Counted from the stretch's first letter, positions 43,998-51,132 are shown. The stretch is 64,000 nucleotides of DNA from Oscillospiraceae bacterium (GCA_003514385.1 DOQR01000004.1:297239-361238); one strand, 5' to 3'. Notes: generated by a model not told the origin, from the letters alone. Translations and numbers: made by a program.

Positions 43998-44028
43998 AAA
44001 AAGAGCAGGCCGGCTGACCGGTCTGCTC
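43998..44028 (-). terminator. Terminator of the small membrane protein gene
   Basis: An 11-bp stem with one G-U type pair (44003-44013 with 44018-44028), followed on the minus strand by TTTTT. Confidence 0.85.
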
Positions 44029-44049
44029 CGTGAATTGATATTTGTTGTT

Positions 44050-44472
44050 TTATGCTTTTGCCGCCGCAGGCTTTCTCGCGGTCAAAATAAGATTCAGCGC
44101 AGCTATGAGCGTGAAAGCGATGAGCACGGAATAGAAAACGCTGTAATCGCTCATGATATAGCTCAGCCCACAGAACGCGGTAAGCGGCGGGACGACCATC
44201 AACGCCACCGTATCGGAAATGATGCCTTTCACGGCGAGCAGCCCGACTATTGAAGCGATCGCCGAGAATGCGGCGAAGCACGCCGAGGCAACAGCAAACG
44301 CACGATTCTTCGCGACGGCAGGCAGGACAAAGAGACACGCGCAGAAGACGAGGGAGAAAACAAAGTCCAAGATGGACGGAGTGCCGCCCCAAATCATGTT
44401 CTGAATGTTCAACGCAGTTGCAAGGACAAACGCGGCTGCGGTCGATACGATGCAAATAACTGTTTTTTTCAT
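44050..44472 (-). CDS. Four-helix membrane protein (unknown)
   Basis: A 140-residue hydrophobic protein with four membrane helices (about residues 5-24, 33-52, 58-85, 105-132) and a short Lys/Ala tail. No recognised motif. The ribosome binding site GGAGGTGA is perfect but half of it lies in a small stem (CACCT/AGGTG) that could limit initiation. It is monocistronic with its own terminator, 50 bases downstream of the lipoprotein gene on the same strand. Confidence 0.75.
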   Translation of the reverse strand: MKKTVICIVSTAAAFVLATALNIQNMIWGGTPSILDFVFSLVFCACLFVLPAVAKNRAFAVASACFAAFSAIASIVGLLAVKGIISDTVALMVVPPLTAFCGLSYIMSDYSVFYSVLIAFTLIAALNLILTARKPAAAKA

Positions 44473-44522
44473 AAGGTCACCTCCAGGTGAGTTTGCGGCA
44501 GCGCATCCGGGGGGAACGATCT

Positions 44523-45068
44523 TCAGCCGGGGATATCCTCCACGCCCAGGAGCGTCAAAACTTTTTCCGCGTCGGTCTCGCTTATGCGGAAAATAACCGC
44601 GGGGCTGTCAAATCTTTCGCCTTTTAAATATGTCTCGGAAAAGCTGAGATAACAGCCTCCGTCGATGACAAAGCAGGACATAACTCTGCGCTCCGTACCT
44701 TCATCATTTTTGAACTGAACATACACGGATTTTTTAAGCTCCTTGCTCGGATACTTATCCTCCTCGGCTGTTGCCGTCATGCCTTTAAGCGTCGAAACGA
44801 GCGCTTCAAGGTCGGATTTTTTCAGATCCTTTGTCACATTGCGAATTTCCTTGCCCTGAAAATGCGCCGCAGCGGAATCGACGGAAGATATCAGCGACAA
44901 ATCGGCTATATCGTCGAGCTTATAGTCCTTGTTCATATCGTCCGCGTTTACCGTATAGCTCGGGTACGAATCGGACTCGCCGTCGGGCTTCTTTTCTTCA
45001 TGCGAACAGGCTGCGAAAGCCGTCAAAACGAGCAGCGCCGCAAACAGCAGCGAAATTATCTTTTTCAT
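44523..45068 (-). CDS. Lipoprotein of unknown function
   Basis: A 181-residue exported lipoprotein. Signal peptide with lipobox FAAC (C21), nearly the same as that of the binding protein at 2117, then an acidic polar linker and an alpha/beta domain. The C-terminal half has regular beta strands (SVYVQFKNDEGTERRVMSCFVIDGGCYLSF) followed by a helix (ETDAEKVLTLLG). It resembles many small clostridial lipoproteins with a PepSY/DUF4358-like look, but no family is claimed. A 28-codon ORF with a strong ribosome binding site precedes it on the same transcript. Confidence 0.78.
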   Translation of the reverse strand: MKKIISLLFAALLVLTAFAACSHEEKKPDGESDSYPSYTVNADDMNKDYKLDDIADLSLISSVDSAAAHFQGKEIRNVTKDLKKSDLEALVSTLKGMTATAEEDKYPSKELKKSVYVQFKNDEGTERRVMSCFVIDGGCYLSFSETYLKGERFDSPAVIFRISETDAEKVLTLLGVEDIPG

Positions 45069-45097
45069 GACATTTTTCTCCTTTTCTGCAAAGCGTT

Positions 45098-45184
45098 TCA
45101 GCCGTGCTTTTGCACGTCGACGGAAAAAATCCGCCGAGCTCGGCTGTCTCCGTTTTTATACCTATGGACATTCATGTTGTTCAT
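45098..45184 (-). CDS. 28-residue upstream small ORF (candidate leader peptide)
   Basis: A short reading frame starting MNNMNVHRYKNGD and ending in DVQKHG, with a perfect GGAGG 6 nt before its ATG, better than most sites in the window. It lies between the promoter at 45269-45297 and the lipoprotein ATG at 45068, ending 29 bases before it. The peptide is basic in the middle (DSRARRIF). It could be a regulatory leader peptide or a true small protein. The overlying DNA can form a hairpin around 45120-45150. No homologue is recognised. Confidence 0.5.
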   Translation of the reverse strand: MNNMNVHRYKNGDSRARRIFSVDVQKHG

Positions 45185-45268
45185 AATTATCCTCCGATAA
45201 ATACTTTTTGAGTTTGGCGTCAATATAAATTCGGTTAAATCGCTCGAAAAATTCTTTCCTACAAGGAC

Positions 45269-45297
45269 ATATTATTACATCCGAGCATTATTGTCAA
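45269..45297 (-). promoter_or_regulatory. Sigma-A promoter of the small ORF and lipoprotein gene
   Basis: Minus strand perfect TTGACA (45292-45297), 17-bp spacer, TAATAT (45269-45274). Between this and 45426 lie only the convergent terminator of the ABC permease gene and AT-rich spacer. Confidence 0.8.
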
Positions 45298-45371
45298 TTC
45301 TTTTCATAAAAGTTTTTCTTTTAGACACAAAACGGACATAAATGTGTATTTGCAGAAAATCGCAAAATCAA

Positions 45372-45408
45372 AACTTCCGTAGAGTGCAAATAACATTCTG
45401 CGGAAGTT
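45372..45408 (-). terminator. Terminator of the AbrB-ABC operon
   Basis: Stem of 14 bp with two wobble pairs (45372-45385 with 45395-45408) and T-rich sequence (TTTTGATTTT) on the minus strand, 18 bases after the permease stop. Confidence 0.85.
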
Positions 45409-45425
45409 CTGGTTTATTTATTTTT

Positions 45426-46073
45426 TCAGATATCCTGCTTCTCGAACAGGGCGGCTGAACACTTATAGGCGGCGAAGGTCAGCGCGAGCCAAATCACAAC
45501 GCCGAGCGCGAGGGTGACGAGCTTTGCCGCCAAAAACTGCGGGTCGGGCGTATCAAGCTTGTTTTTGAAGAGCGGCAATGCGTGGCAGAGCACTATCTCA
45601 ACGCCGATAAAGACGAACACGGCGACACTGCCGAGCGCAAAAGGCACGCCGATGCGCTTGACATTTTTATAATAAGCCGGGAAAAATATAATATTGAACA
45701 CGCCGAATATCATAAAGAAGAACGCGAAGAGCGTGATGTTTACATCAAGGTCGGCAGCGTTGACGGGGGTCATAATTTTAGCGCGCAGGAAAGCTATCGG
45801 CACGCAGACCGCTATCTCGAGCAGTTCGAGCAGACTCACGGAGATTATGCGGGCGAGCACTGTTTTATGCTTTTCGACGGGCAGCATCATGGTGAAAAAC
45901 ACATCGTTATTCTCCCTGCCGAACTGGCACATGAAGAACACGCCGAGACAGGTATAGAACATAATAACGAGATAGGGATAGTTCGGGATAAAGAGCATGA
46001 ATGCGAGCGGAATAAACAGGATATTCGTCGGATGAAGGACGAGCTTCAGTTCTTTGTTGAGCAGTTCTTTCAT
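45426..46073 (-). CDS. ABC-2 type transporter permease
   Basis: A 215-residue membrane protein with six helices, of the ABC-2 membrane-5 type. The N-terminal segment MKELLNKELKLVLHPTNI is typical, as is the cytoplasmic stretch FGRENNDVFFTMMLPVEKHKTVLAR around residue 55, seen in this family as the coupling region. With the ATPase next door it forms an exporter, in related systems for bacitracin-like peptides or unknown cargo. Its ATG overlaps the stop of the ATPase gene, completing a fully coupled three-gene operon. Confidence 0.88.
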   Translation of the reverse strand: MKELLNKELKLVLHPTNILFIPLAFMLFIPNYPYLVIMFYTCLGVFFMCQFGRENNDVFFTMMLPVEKHKTVLARIISVSLLELLEIAVCVPIAFLRAKIMTPVNAADLDVNITLFAFFFMIFGVFNIIFFPAYYKNVKRIGVPFALGSVAVFVFIGVEIVLCHALPLFKNKLDTPDPQFLAAKLVTLALGVVIWLALTFAAYKCSAALFEKQDI

Positions 46074-46909
46074 TTTGTCTCCCCCTCCCTCTCGATATGC
46101 ACCATTATATCCTCAAGCCCGGCGGGTGCGGATTCAACGCCTGCGGGCAGTTCGGAATTTCTGACAAGCGCGCTCATGCCGTCTTTTTCGCGGCGCGCGC
46201 CGATGAGCTCGATATTTTTGGGTGCGTTATCGGCAGAAAACTGAACTACACTGTATTTTTGGAGCAGAGTGCAAAGAGGTTCATTCTCCGCGATGCGTCC
46301 CTGCTTGAGATAGATTATGTTATCGGCGCAGCGGTCAAGATCGCTCGTGATATGAGTCGAGCAGAAAACGGTCTTGCCCTCGTCCTGCGAAAGGCTGATA
46401 AAAATATCAAGAATCTCATCGCGCGAGACGGGGTCGAGCCCGCTCGTCGGCTCGTCGAGGATAAGCAGATCCGCCGAATGAGAGAGCGCGAGGGCGAGCG
46501 AAAATTTGACTTTCATGCCGGCAGAAAGCTCGGATATGCGTTTGCTTTCATCAAGAGAGAAAAGCTGCATATATTTTCTGTAGAGCGAGTCGTCCCACTC
46601 GGGATAAAAGCGCGAAGTGACTGCCGCGACGGTGCCGAGGCGCTTTTGCGGATAGTAATTCACGCCGCCGAGCACGACGCCCAATCTGCTCTTGATTTTC
46701 ATCTCGTTTTCGGTGAAAGGCATTGAAAAGAAACGAATATCGCCCGCATCGGGATGGACGAAGCCGAGCAGGGATTTTATAGTCGTCGTCTTTCCCGCGC
46801 CGTTTCTGCCGATGAATCCGGTTATCTTCCCCTCCTCGAGCGCGAAGCTGACATCGAGGGAGAATCCGACATAATTTTTCTTCAATCCGGCAACTTCAAG
46901 AGCGTTCAT
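46070..46909 (-). CDS. ABC transporter ATP-binding protein (BcrA/CcmA type)
   Basis: Nucleotide-binding subunit of the exporter, 279 residues. Walker A GRNGAGKTT near residue 35, Q-loop (GVVLGGVNYYPQKR), signature ELSAGMKVKFSLALAL (SAGMK instead of SGGQ, common in this family), Walker B LLILDEPTSGLD, and the switch histidine in CSTHIT. The C-terminal about 80 residues are the usual accessory beta domain of drug-efflux ATPases. Starts overlapping the AbrB gene stop. Confidence 0.92.
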   Translation of the reverse strand: MNALEVAGLKKNYVGFSLDVSFALEEGKITGFIGRNGAGKTTTIKSLLGFVHPDAGDIRFFSMPFTENEMKIKSRLGVVLGGVNYYPQKRLGTVAAVTSRFYPEWDDSLYRKYMQLFSLDESKRISELSAGMKVKFSLALALSHSADLLILDEPTSGLDPVSRDEILDIFISLSQDEGKTVFCSTHITSDLDRCADNIIYLKQGRIAENEPLCTLLQKYSVVQFSADNAPKNIELIGARREKDGMSALVRNSELPAGVESAPAGLEDIMVHIEREGETK

Positions 46910-47136
46910 TCCTCCGCCTCCTCGGGCGCGCGGCGCTGAGCCTCAAACAGAGCGTCGGCAAAATTCATATAGACATCGTTTTGGACTATCGCGATGCCCT
47001 GATTTTTATCGGCGAGCATCAGAAGCGTGTCCCCGGGGTTTATATCGAATATATCGCGCACGCCCTTTGGGATTACTATCTGACCCTTTTCGCCGACCTT
47101 CACGGTAGCGATAAATTTGCCCTCCGGCATCTTCAT
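46906..47136 (-). CDS. AbrB/MazE/SpoVT-family DNA-binding regulator
   Basis: A 76-residue swapped-hairpin transcription factor. The AbrB fold (residues 8-52: FIATVKVGEKGQIVIPKGVRDIFDINPGDTLLML) is complete, with a helical C-terminal extension (YMNFADALFEAQRR). First gene of an operon with an ABC-2 exporter; the arrangement is common in Clostridia and suggests it controls that exporter. The ATG at 47136 is preferred (AAAGGTGAG site 8 nt upstream) over GTG 47145. A candidate operator palindrome sits right upstream at 47163-47209. Confidence 0.9.
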   Translation of the reverse strand: MKMPEGKFIATVKVGEKGQIVIPKGVRDIFDINPGDTLLMLADKNQGIAIVQNDVYMNFADALFEAQRRAPEEAEE

Positions 47137-47162
47137 ATCGGTCACTCACCTTTCTGAAATCC

Positions 47163-47209
47163 AAGTGATATTTGTTATACTTTTCCTACTAGTTATACTT
47201 ATATCACTT
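47163..47209. promoter_or_regulatory. Candidate operator of the AbrB-ABC operon
   Basis: Perfect 9-bp inverted repeats AAGTGATAT (47163-47171) and ATATCACTT (47201-47209) flank a spacer that itself has two direct copies of GTTATACTT (47174-47182 and 47192-47200). It lies 27 bases before the regulator start and spans the likely promoter (TATAAG/TATAAC elements on the minus strand), so autoregulation is likely. Confidence 0.6.
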
Positions 47210-47350
47210 TTTCACCGCTTCGTAAAGAGTTTTTCGCCCAAAACCGTATAAATATTTTTTGATTTTTGTACTTCGGTGCAATAATATTTTTGTTTTAACG
47301 GTACCATAGGACAAAATTTAAATAAATTTTAGAAAATGCACTCTCAGATA

Positions 47351-47379
47351 TTGATTTATTGTTTTTATTGTGATAATCT
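47351..47379 (+). promoter_or_regulatory. Promoter of glutamate dehydrogenase
   Basis: TTGATT (47351-47356), 17-bp spacer, TAATCT (47374-47379), about 60 bases before the ATG. The region 47210-47350 is AT-rich with no gene. Confidence 0.6.
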
Positions 47380-47438
47380 TACGATAGAGCAATAATTTAT
47401 GCACAAGATACAAAAACAACACGAAAGGGTGGAAATTT

Positions 47439-48698
47439 ATGAGTAAAAAAGCAAATCCTTATGAAAACTTTCTGAACGTGCTCGACAGCGCCGCTGCGCT
47501 TGACGGCATCGATCAGAACGACTATGCGGCGTTCCGTTATCCGGAGCAGGAGCTGAAGGTCAACTTCCCCGTGCGCATGGACAACGGCGAGCTGAAAATG
47601 TTCACAGGCTACCGCATCCAGCACTCGAGCACCCGCGGTCCGTGCAAGGGCGGCATAAGATTTCATCCTAATGTAGATATGGACGAAGTCCGCGCACTTG
47701 CCGCATGGATGACCTTCAAATGCGCAGTTGCCAACATCCCCTACGGCGGCGCAAAGGGCGGCATAACCTGCGACCCGTTGCAGATGTCCAAGGGCGAGCT
47801 TGAGAGAATGACCAGACGCTACGCAGCAATGATAGCGCCTATCATCGGCCCCCACAAGGACATTCCCGCTCCCGACGTCAACACCAACGCCGAAGTCATG
47901 GGCTGGGTCATGGATACATATTCGATGAAATATGGCTATCCTATCCCCGGCGTCGTCACCGGCAAGGCGTTTGAAATCGGCGGTTCGCTCGGCAGACCCG
48001 AGGCGACCGGACGCGGCGTCATGCTCTGCTGCCGCGCGCTGACCGAGAAGCTCGGACTTGACATAAAAGACTGCACATTCGCCGTTCAGGGCTTCGGCAA
48101 CGTCGGCTCGACCGCCGCTTACCTCATAGCCGACCTCGGCGCAAAGATAGTCGCAGTCAGCGACCACACCGCAGCGTTCTACTGCGCAGACGGTCTCGAT
48201 GTTCACGATATGCTTGACTATGCAGCCGGCAATGGCCGCGTGCTTCAGGGCTACAAGGCTGACGGCGTGACCGAGATAGAGAAAGAGGATCTTCTCTACA
48301 CCGACGCCGACTTCCTTATCCCCGCAGCGCTCGAGGGTCAGATCACTGCCGACAACGCCGACATGATAAAGGCGAAGTACATCGTCGAGGGCGCAAACGG
48401 TCCGACAAGCTACGAGGCGGATCAGATACTCAACGCCAAGGGCAAGATAGTTGTTCCCGACATTCTCGCAAATGCGGGCGGTGTTATCGTCTCCTACTTC
48501 GAGTGGGTGCAGAACCTGCAGTCTCTCTCCTGGTCGCTTGAAGAGGTCAACAACAAGCTCGCAGACATCCTCCTCAAGGCATTCGACGAGGTCTACGGAC
48601 TGACCGAGGAGCGCGGATATCCGATGAGAACCTCCGCTTACATCATCGCTCTTCGCAGACTTGTCAAGACCAAGAAGATCAGAGGCATTTTCCCGTAA
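47439..48698 (+). CDS. gdhA: Glutamate dehydrogenase
   Basis: Interconverts glutamate and 2-oxoglutarate plus ammonia, a main nitrogen and energy step in amino-acid-fermenting Clostridia. The 419 residues show FTGYRIQHSSTRGPCKGGIRFHP (substrate lysine in KGGIR), the catalytic-lysine region PYGGAKGG, PAPDVNTNAEVMGW, and the NAD fold FAVQGFGNVGSTAA. The length and GFGNVG suit an NAD-type hexamer (class without the long C-terminal insertion). Ribosome binding site AAAGGGTGG. A 436-codon frame on the opposite strand is an artefact of its codon bias. It links to glutamate, the product of the oxoprolinase operon, but is 27 kb away. Confidence 0.96.
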   Translation: MSKKANPYENFLNVLDSAAALDGIDQNDYAAFRYPEQELKVNFPVRMDNGELKMFTGYRIQHSSTRGPCKGGIRFHPNVDMDEVRALAAWMTFKCAVANIPYGGAKGGITCDPLQMSKGELERMTRRYAAMIAPIIGPHKDIPAPDVNTNAEVMGWVMDTYSMKYGYPIPGVVTGKAFEIGGSLGRPEATGRGVMLCCRALTEKLGLDIKDCTFAVQGFGNVGSTAAYLIADLGAKIVAVSDHTAAFYCADGLDVHDMLDYAAGNGRVLQGYKADGVTEIEKEDLLYTDADFLIPAALEGQITADNADMIKAKYIVEGANGPTSYEADQILNAKGKIVVPDILANAGGVIVSYFEWVQNLQSLSWSLEEVNNKLADILLKAFDEVYGLTEERGYPMRTSAYIIALRRLVKTKKIRGIFP

Positions 48699-48717
48699 AC
48701 TATACAATAATAAATAT

Positions 48718-48745
48718 GAGCCGTGTCGAAAGATGCGGCTCTTTT
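48718..48745 (+). terminator. Terminator of gdhA
   Basis: Stem GAGCCG (48718-48723) with CGGCTC (48736-48741), followed by TTTTCATTTT. Confidence 0.8.
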
Positions 48746-48773
48746 CATTTTGACAACAGTTTAAATAAAAATG

Positions 48774-48802
48774 TTGTAATCCGGAAGATTTTAGTGTATA
48801 AT
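48774..48802 (+). promoter_or_regulatory. Promoter of the YdjC-like deacetylase gene
   Basis: TTGTAA (48774-48779), 17-bp spacer, perfect TATAAT (48797-48802). Confidence 0.7.
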
Positions 48803-48884
48803 TTCCGTGACAAAGAAAAAGCAGAATCGGGGGCTCTGGTCAAACGGTCACTCCCCCTCATATAAAATAGAAGGAGTTTATTCA

Positions 48885-49775
48885 ATGGATAAGTATCTCA
48901 TTATCAACGCAGACGATTTCGGAATGTGCAGAGCGGCAAACCTCGCCGTTATGGATCTGCTCAAGTCCGGCTCGATCACCTCTTCGACCATCATGGCTCC
49001 CTGCCCGTGGGCATATGAGGCATGTCAGTTTGCAAAGAAGAATCCGCAGTTCGCCATCGGCGTGCATCTGACCTTCACGAGCGAGTGGGCTACATACCGC
49101 TGGTCGCCCGTCGGCACGAGCAACACCGACAGCCTGCGCGATGAGCTCGGCTTCATGCATCCCGAAAGCATCGACGTTGAGAAGAACGCCGATATAAAAG
49201 AAGTTGCTGCTGAAATCCACGCTCAGATAAACCGCCTCAAGGCTCTTGGTCTCACTCCCTCTCACCTTGACAACCACATGGGCTCGCTCTACGGCATCGA
49301 GACAGGCCGCTTCGAGCTGCTTCAGCTCGTGCTCAGCATCGCCGGCGAATACGGTCTTCCGTTCCGCTTCCCCGGCACTTTCACCGACGCTCAGATGAGC
49401 AACACCATGCTCGACATAAAAGTCGACAAGGAGCAGATCATGGGTCTCGTCGGTCAGCTCAACGCCTATGCGCACAGCGTCGGCGTAGCAAATCCCGACT
49501 TCCTGCTTCCCGGCGAGTGGACCGGCCCGCAGAACGACAGCTACGACAACTACCGCGATTATATCTATGAGCTCTACAAGACCTTCCCCGAGGGCGTGAC
49601 CGAGACTTACATCCATCCCGCGCTCGAGTGCGACGAGCTCAAGGGCATCACCGGCGCATGGCACCGCAGAGTCTGGGAATACAAGCTCTTCTCCGACCCC
49701 AAGACGAAGCAGCACATCGACAGCCTTGGCATCAAGCTCATCAACTACCGCGATCTCGCCGAGATGAAGAAATAA
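48885..49775 (+). CDS. ChbG/HpnK (YdjC) family carbohydrate deacetylase
   Basis: Metal-dependent deacetylase of 296 residues acting on N-acetylated oligosaccharides such as chitin or peptidoglycan fragments. The fold's metal site comes from NADDFG (D10, D11), GVHLTFT (H61) and SHLDNHMGSL (H127 with H131). The later ETYIHPALE supplies another conserved histidine. No signal peptide, so it works on imported sugars. The start is ATG 48885 with AAGGAG 8 nt upstream; the frame continues upstream to 48807, but that part overlaps the promoter leader. It is monocistronic with its own promoter and terminator. No chitobiose transporter lies nearby. Confidence 0.9.
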   Translation: MDKYLIINADDFGMCRAANLAVMDLLKSGSITSSTIMAPCPWAYEACQFAKKNPQFAIGVHLTFTSEWATYRWSPVGTSNTDSLRDELGFMHPESIDVEKNADIKEVAAEIHAQINRLKALGLTPSHLDNHMGSLYGIETGRFELLQLVLSIAGEYGLPFRFPGTFTDAQMSNTMLDIKVDKEQIMGLVGQLNAYAHSVGVANPDFLLPGEWTGPQNDSYDNYRDYIYELYKTFPEGVTETYIHPALECDELKGITGAWHRRVWEYKLFSDPKTKQHIDSLGIKLINYRDLAEMKK

Positions 49776-49783
49776 AAAAATTC

Positions 49784-49813
49784 AGAGCAGTTCCTTTCGG
49801 AGCTGCTCTTTTT
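49784..49813 (+). terminator. Terminator of the YdjC-like gene
   Basis: Stem AGAGCAGTTCC (49784-49794) with GGAGCTGCTCT (49799-49809), one G-U pair, followed by TTTTT. Confidence 0.88.
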
Positions 49814-49824
49814 ATATGCACACA

Positions 49825-49852
49825 AAAAACAGCACCGCCGACACGGTGCTGT
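49825..49852 (-). terminator. Terminator of a minus-strand transcript without an annotated gene
   Basis: Perfect 9-bp stem ACAGCACCG (49829-49837) with CGGTGCTGT (49844-49852), followed on the minus strand by TTTTTTGTGTG. It points to transcription coming from the right, from the promoter at 50279-50307. Confidence 0.88.
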
Positions 49853-49945
49853 AATTATACTATTCACTTTTCTGCATTCAGACGATCGGGTTTTCTTTCT
49901 GACATTTATATTATTTCCGATCTATATAAAACGGTAAGCGTAAAT

Positions 49946-50191
49946 TTATCTGATTTTCTGCTGCGCCGGACTACCGTCGATGCGGCGCAATTCGGACATC
50001 TTACGGTTGTTATCGTTTTCGTCTGAAATGCTGCGGCCGTTGCCGCTCGATACACCCATCACCTTTTAGCGTTCAAGTCCGCCTGACGAAAAGCTCCGAG
50101 TGCAGAAAAAGTTCTGATATTCTGCTCTGCCGAGCTTTCAGATAAGCTGTGACGGGCGGTCGGAGTACTGATTTTCGCTTTCGCTGTACAT
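49946..50191 (-). pseudogene. Interrupted small gene or tiny-ORF chain (about 81 codons if both frameshifts are repaired)
   Basis: A perfect GGAGG (50200-50204) lies 8 nt before ATG 50191. The first frame codes MYSESENQYSDRPSQLI and stops at TGA 50138. A +1 shift at that point continues for 27 codons (SESSAEQNIRTFSALGAFRQ...) to a TGA at 50059. A -1 shift at an AAAA run returns to the original frame for 37 more codons (MGVSSGNG...SPAQQKIR) to TAA 49946. The two shifts compensate, so total length is a multiple of three. The peptide is Ser/Asn/Gln/Arg-rich and unlike any family I know. Alternatives are recent decay, indel errors at the A-run, separate micropeptides, or a non-coding RNA. Confidence 0.4.
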
Positions 50192-50218
50192 CGGACTCGC
50201 CTCCAATCATTTTTTGAG

Positions 50219-50265
50219 TGTACCCCTCAGGTACAGCGCCGACCCGGCGCCGGGAGCCTTCTCCC
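50219..50265 (-). ncRNA. Three contiguous hairpins at the 5' end of the minus-strand transcript
   Basis: In RNA order: stem GGGAG/CTCCC with AAGG loop (50252-50265), stem GCGCC/GGCGC with GGGTC loop (50236-50250), and stem TGTACC/GGTACA with TGAGG loop (50219-50235). They lie back to back with at most one base between, starting about 7 bases after the predicted transcript start and ending 14 bases before the GGAGG site. This looks like a structured regulatory leader or a small RNA; no known riboswitch class is recognised. Confidence 0.5.
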
Positions 50266-50278
50266 TCTTTGCATCTTC

Positions 50279-50307
50279 ATTATAACCCATGTTTTAGATA
50301 AAGTCAA
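50279..50307 (-). promoter_or_regulatory. Consensus sigma-A promoter of the minus-strand orphan transcript
   Basis: TTGACT (50302-50307), 17-bp spacer, perfect TATAAT (50279-50284). It drives a transcript of about 430 nt ending at the terminator 49825-49852. The interval 50308-50449 holds no gene or clear signal. Confidence 0.8.
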
Positions 50308-50449
50308 CATATTTTTTCAACATTTCTAATATTTTATATTAAGTTAGCTTTACAGGCACAAGATGTAAGTCCCGCGTCACAACGCCCATCATCAAAGACG
50401 AAAATACCAAAAGTTTTCGGGCAATTTGTTTTCGTCTTCCCTTTTTCTA

Positions 50450-50478
50450 TTGACTATTGGGCGCAATACGGGTAAAAT
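50450..50478 (+). promoter_or_regulatory. Promoter of the DUF1292 gene (and possibly 6S RNA)
   Basis: TTGACT (50450-50455), 17-bp spacer, TAAAAT (50473-50478). Confidence 0.7.
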
Positions 50479-50505
50479 AAATACATAAAAATAAATTGTA
50501 TCGGT

Positions 50506-50529
50506 CGGCGCGCAATATACGGTGCGCCG
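50506..50529 (+). other. GC-rich leader hairpin of the DUF1292 gene
   Basis: Stem CGGCGCGC (50506-50513) with GTGCGCCG (50522-50529) about 20 bases before the ATG, upstream of the GAGAGG site; no U-run. Confidence 0.45.
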
Positions 50530-50549
50530 CCGTATGAGAGGTTATTATT

Positions 50550-50876
50550 ATGGCAAAGGATTATAATCCCGACATCGTCAGCGTTGTTGACGAGGAAGGC
50601 AAGGAGCACATTTTTGAAGAGCTCGACCGCATCGAGACAGACCGCGGATGCTATGTCGCGCTGCTGCCCGTATATGACGACAGCGAAGAAGTTCTCGAAG
50701 GCGAGGACGAGGTTCTCCCCCTCAAGGTCATTGAGGAGGACGGTGAAACATATCTGACAATGATCGAGGACGACGATGAATTTGAAGAAGTCTATCAGGC
50801 TTTTGAAGAGCGTCTGAGCGATCTTTTCTTCGACGACGAGCGTACCGACTCGGAGAGCGAAGAGGACGGAGAATAA
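50550..50876 (+). CDS. DUF1292 family protein (YrzB-like)
   Basis: A small, very acidic protein of 108 residues of the DUF1292 family. Segments DYNPDIVSVVDEEGKEHIFEELD, YVALLPVYDD and EVLPLKVIEEDGETYLTMIEDDDEFEEVYQAFEE show the typical arrangement of a short beta barrel with a helical end. YrzB in Bacillus lies beside yrrK and related conserved genes; its function is unknown. Here the gene is monocistronic or co-transcribed with the 6S RNA beginning 4 bases after its stop. The tail (DERTDSESEEDGE) is disordered. Confidence 0.88.
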   Translation: MAKDYNPDIVSVVDEEGKEHIFEELDRIETDRGCYVALLPVYDDSEEVLEGEDEVLPLKVIEEDGETYLTMIEDDDEFEEVYQAFEERLSDLFFDDERTDSESEEDGE

Positions 50877-50880
50877 AATA

Positions 50881-51080
50881 AAGCCACCCTGCCCTGTGCG
50901 ATAAATACGGTTCATATTAACCCAACACGTTTTAATCGGGAGCTTAGTCTCCGGCGGCGGATTGCAGACCTCCCGGCTTTTGCCGGAAGAAGGGAGCGCG
51001 AACCCGCCGGGCGGCACCCACCTGCTTTGGTATGCAGGTTACTATTGCCGTATCCGGCTCGGCGGGGCTTATTTTTTTGA
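50881..51080 (+). ncRNA. ssrS: Probable 6S RNA
   Basis: A GC-rich non-coding stretch of about 190-200 nt between two genes. Its ends pair (AAGCC 50881-50885 with GGCTT 51066-51070; ATACGG 50905-50910 with CCGTAT 51048-51053). The centre contains long imperfect stems such as CTCCCGG/CCGGAAGAAGGGAG around 50972-50998 and a large internal bulge, and it ends in T7. Length, rod-like closing stems with an open central bubble, and the segments AACCCAACACGTTTT and ACCTCCCGGC resemble clostridial 6S RNA, which sequesters sigma-A RNA polymerase. The call rests on remembered similarity and structure, not on a covariance search. Confidence 0.65.
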
Positions 51081-51104
51081 TTGCTTTTTATTATTTTATA
51101 TAAT
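51077..51104 (+). promoter_or_regulatory. Promoter of the two-gene surface-protein unit
   Basis: TTGATT (51077-51082), 16-bp spacer, perfect TATAAT (51099-51104). The -35 overlaps the T-tract of the 6S RNA. Predicted start is at about 51111, at the base of the next hairpin. Confidence 0.55.
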
Positions 51105-51110
51105 GTATAA

Positions 51111-51132
51111 GCGGCCGCAAGCCGCATTTTTT
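51111..51132 (+). terminator. Attenuator-like hairpin with U-tract in the leader
   Basis: Stem GCGGC (51111-51115) with GCCGC (51121-51125), then A and six T. Its 3' arm can instead pair downstream (CCGCA 51122-51126 with TGCGG 51132-51136), an antiterminator-like alternative. It may be a back-up 6S terminator or an attenuator controlling the next gene. Confidence 0.55.

Noticed and set aside
47397..48707. 436-codon open frame on the strand opposite gdhA
   Set aside because: It mirrors gdhA exactly; the sense frame has all glutamate dehydrogenase motifs, and the antisense product (Val/Cys/Ala/Asp-rich) resembles nothing and lacks its own promoter or ribosome binding site. Strong third-position bias opens such mirror frames.
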